Shown: one piece after another, positions 5,598 through 6,375 of the stretch
How positions within the stretch are numbered: the stretch's first letter is position 1
Layout of the letters: every line of letters starts with the position of its first letter
Source: Bacteroidota bacterium
Lineage (GTDB): Bacteria > Bacteroidota > Bacteroidia > Flavobacteriales > Weeksellaceae
Assembly: GCA_023399595.1 (NCBI GenBank)
Contig: JAEWOR010000027.1
Span: 1 to 6,375 of the forward strand
DNA: 6,375 nt
Direction: 5' to 3'
The notes under the pieces: model-generated
What the model was told of the DNA's origin: nothing
The model's database searches: none
Seen by the model: only the letters and a program-made list of their open reading frames with translations
Made by a program: the position numbers and the translations under genes

Positions 5598-6375
5598 TTA
5601 ATGGTTTTTAGATTTTTCACCACTATTATTTTTTACTTCTTTCTCAGAATGATGTTCCACATTTCCTTTGCTGTTTACTTCAATACCCTTCAAGCTGGTT
5701 AACTTATGTTCCTTTTCGCCAAAAGTTTCCATGTCACCTTTTACATAATGTGTAAGTTTACCAGTAACATTAGTAAAGAAATTACCAACTATTGCTACAT
5801 TTTTCATAGCTCCCACAGATTCAGTATAATTCATGGTGACAGAATCTGTTTTATTCATTCCTACAGTATTGCTTTGGTTAGCTCCCACATTTGTGGTCAT
5901 GTTTTGTCCAACATTAATGTTCATATTGGCTCCTGCATTAAAAGTAATGTCATTTGGAGCAGTCACGGTAATATTTCCATTTCCATCCATGAAATAGGTA
6001 TTTCCACTAGGATCTAAAATAGTAACGCTTTTCTCATCGTCATTCATCAAAACTTTGATTCCACTTTTGGTTTGAATAGAACGCATGTGATTGTTCACTC
6101 CACCACCCAATCCTACTTGCCCATGAAACATACCTCCCATTACAAAAGGTCTGTCTGGATGATTGTGCACGAAGCCTACCATTACTTGGTCTCCAACTTC
6201 AGGGATGGCTACATAACCTCTGTTTTGGGTTACTTGGTCTGTTCCACCAGCATCAGGACTCATCATTCTAATGAAGTTGGTGGTATCATGAAGCTGCCAA
6301 TCGAATCTTACTGTAATTCTTCCTTGTCCTTGAGGATCGGTATTAGAAATAACTGTAGCGATTTGTGGTTGAGCA
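5598..6375 (-). CDS. vgrG: VgrG type VI secretion spike protein, C-terminal part (5' end outside window)
   Basis: The frame is open to the right edge, giving 258 residues of a longer protein; the ATG at 6266 is internal. VgrG trimers cap the Hcp tube and carry effectors into target cells. The visible part starts in the gp5-like OB-fold (IATVISNTDPQGQGRITVRF, then the hallmark VGDQVMVGFVHNHPDRPFVMGG). It continues into a gp5-like beta-helix needle: at about 5724-5939 there are roughly nine octapeptide repeats of the type NVGxNxxx (for example NVGQNMTT, NVGANQSN, TVGMNKTD). The protein ends in a short charged tail rich in Lys, Glu, His and Asn, with no fused toxin domain. The gp27-like N-terminal half is not in the window. 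Its stop is 2 nt before the first effector ATG, which points to that effector as its cargo. Confidence 0.93.
   Translation of the reverse strand, partial: AQPQIATVISNTDPQGQGRITVRFDWQLHDTTNFIRMMSPDAGGTDQVTQNRGYVAIPEVGDQVMVGFVHNHPDRPFVMGGMFHGQVGLGGGVNNHMRSIQTKSGIKVLMNDDEKSVTILDPSGNTYFMDGNGNITVTAPNDITFNAGANMNINVGQNMTTNVGANQSNTVGMNKTDSVTMNYTESVGAMKNVAIVGNFFTNVTGKLTHYVKGDMETFGEKEHKLTSLKGIEVNSKGNVEHHSEKEVKNNSGEKSKNH
5724..5939 (-). repeat. Octapeptide repeat region of the VgrG beta-helix needle
   Basis: About nine consecutive 8-residue units can be laid out from NAGANMNI through NVGQNMTT, NVGANQSN, TVGMNKTD, SVTMNYTE and SVGAMKNV to YVKGDMET. They follow the V-x-G-x-x-x-x-x periodicity known from the phage T4 gp5 triple-stranded beta-helix. 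The repeat is in protein sequence; the DNA units are diverged, so this is not a simple tandem DNA repeat. Confidence 0.75.

Noticed and set aside
5598..5723. A toxin domain fused to the VgrG C-terminus
   Set aside because: Only a short charged tail of about 40 residues follows the beta-helix repeats, too small and featureless for a catalytic domain.

Overview
The window is AT-rich and every real gene lies on the minus strand. It looks like part of a type VI secretion (T6SS) effector locus from a Bacteroidota bacterium, most likely a flavobacterium (Flavobacteriia/Weeksellaceae type). The pointers are the protein families (VgrG, DUF2235 hydrolase, DUF2931 lipoprotein), the absence of Shine-Dalgarno sequences, a TAnnTTTG-like -7 box, and an IS1595-type transposase start. 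The genus cannot be fixed from this sequence.

Layout in transcription order, right to left: (1) 6375-5598, the C-terminal 258 residues of a VgrG spike protein, cut by the window edge. (2) 5595-3958, a complete DUF2235 (Tle1-like) alpha/beta-hydrolase, predicted to be a phospholipase effector carried by the spike. (3) 3965-2874, a DUF2931 lipoprotein, the likely immunity partner. (4) 2877-1189, a second, diverged DUF2235 hydrolase of full length (562 codons) with no usable ATG, GTG or TTG at its expected start. (5) 1196-132, a second DUF2931 lipoprotein. (6) 65-1, the first 21 codons of an IS1595-family transposase that runs off the left edge. There is no gap over 300 bases without a gene. The only real intergenic stretch is 66-131, which holds a perfect 10-bp inverted repeat and a possible transposase promoter.

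How the genes fit together: VgrG to the second DUF2931 forms one tightly packed unit. VgrG and effector 1 are 2 nt apart, each effector overlaps its own immunity gene by exactly 8 nt, and immunity gene 1 runs directly into effector frame 2. The expected biology is delivery of a phospholipase on the VgrG tip, with a periplasmic or outer-membrane lipoprotein protecting the producer and its kin.

The main point of interest is effector copy 2. Its reading frame is open from the stop of immunity gene 1 to its own stop, and it keeps the Ser-Asp-His triad. At the expected start, however, the sequence is ATAA: an ATA codon overlapping the TAA stop of the preceding gene. A single G-to-A change from an ancestral ATGA would remove the effector start while keeping the immunity stop (TGA to TAA). 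The N-terminal 75 residues are much better conserved between the copies (67/75 identical, with a 40-bp perfect DNA match) than the rest. This fits a silent or weakly expressed orphan effector-immunity cassette able to recombine with the expressed copy. That interpretation is inference.
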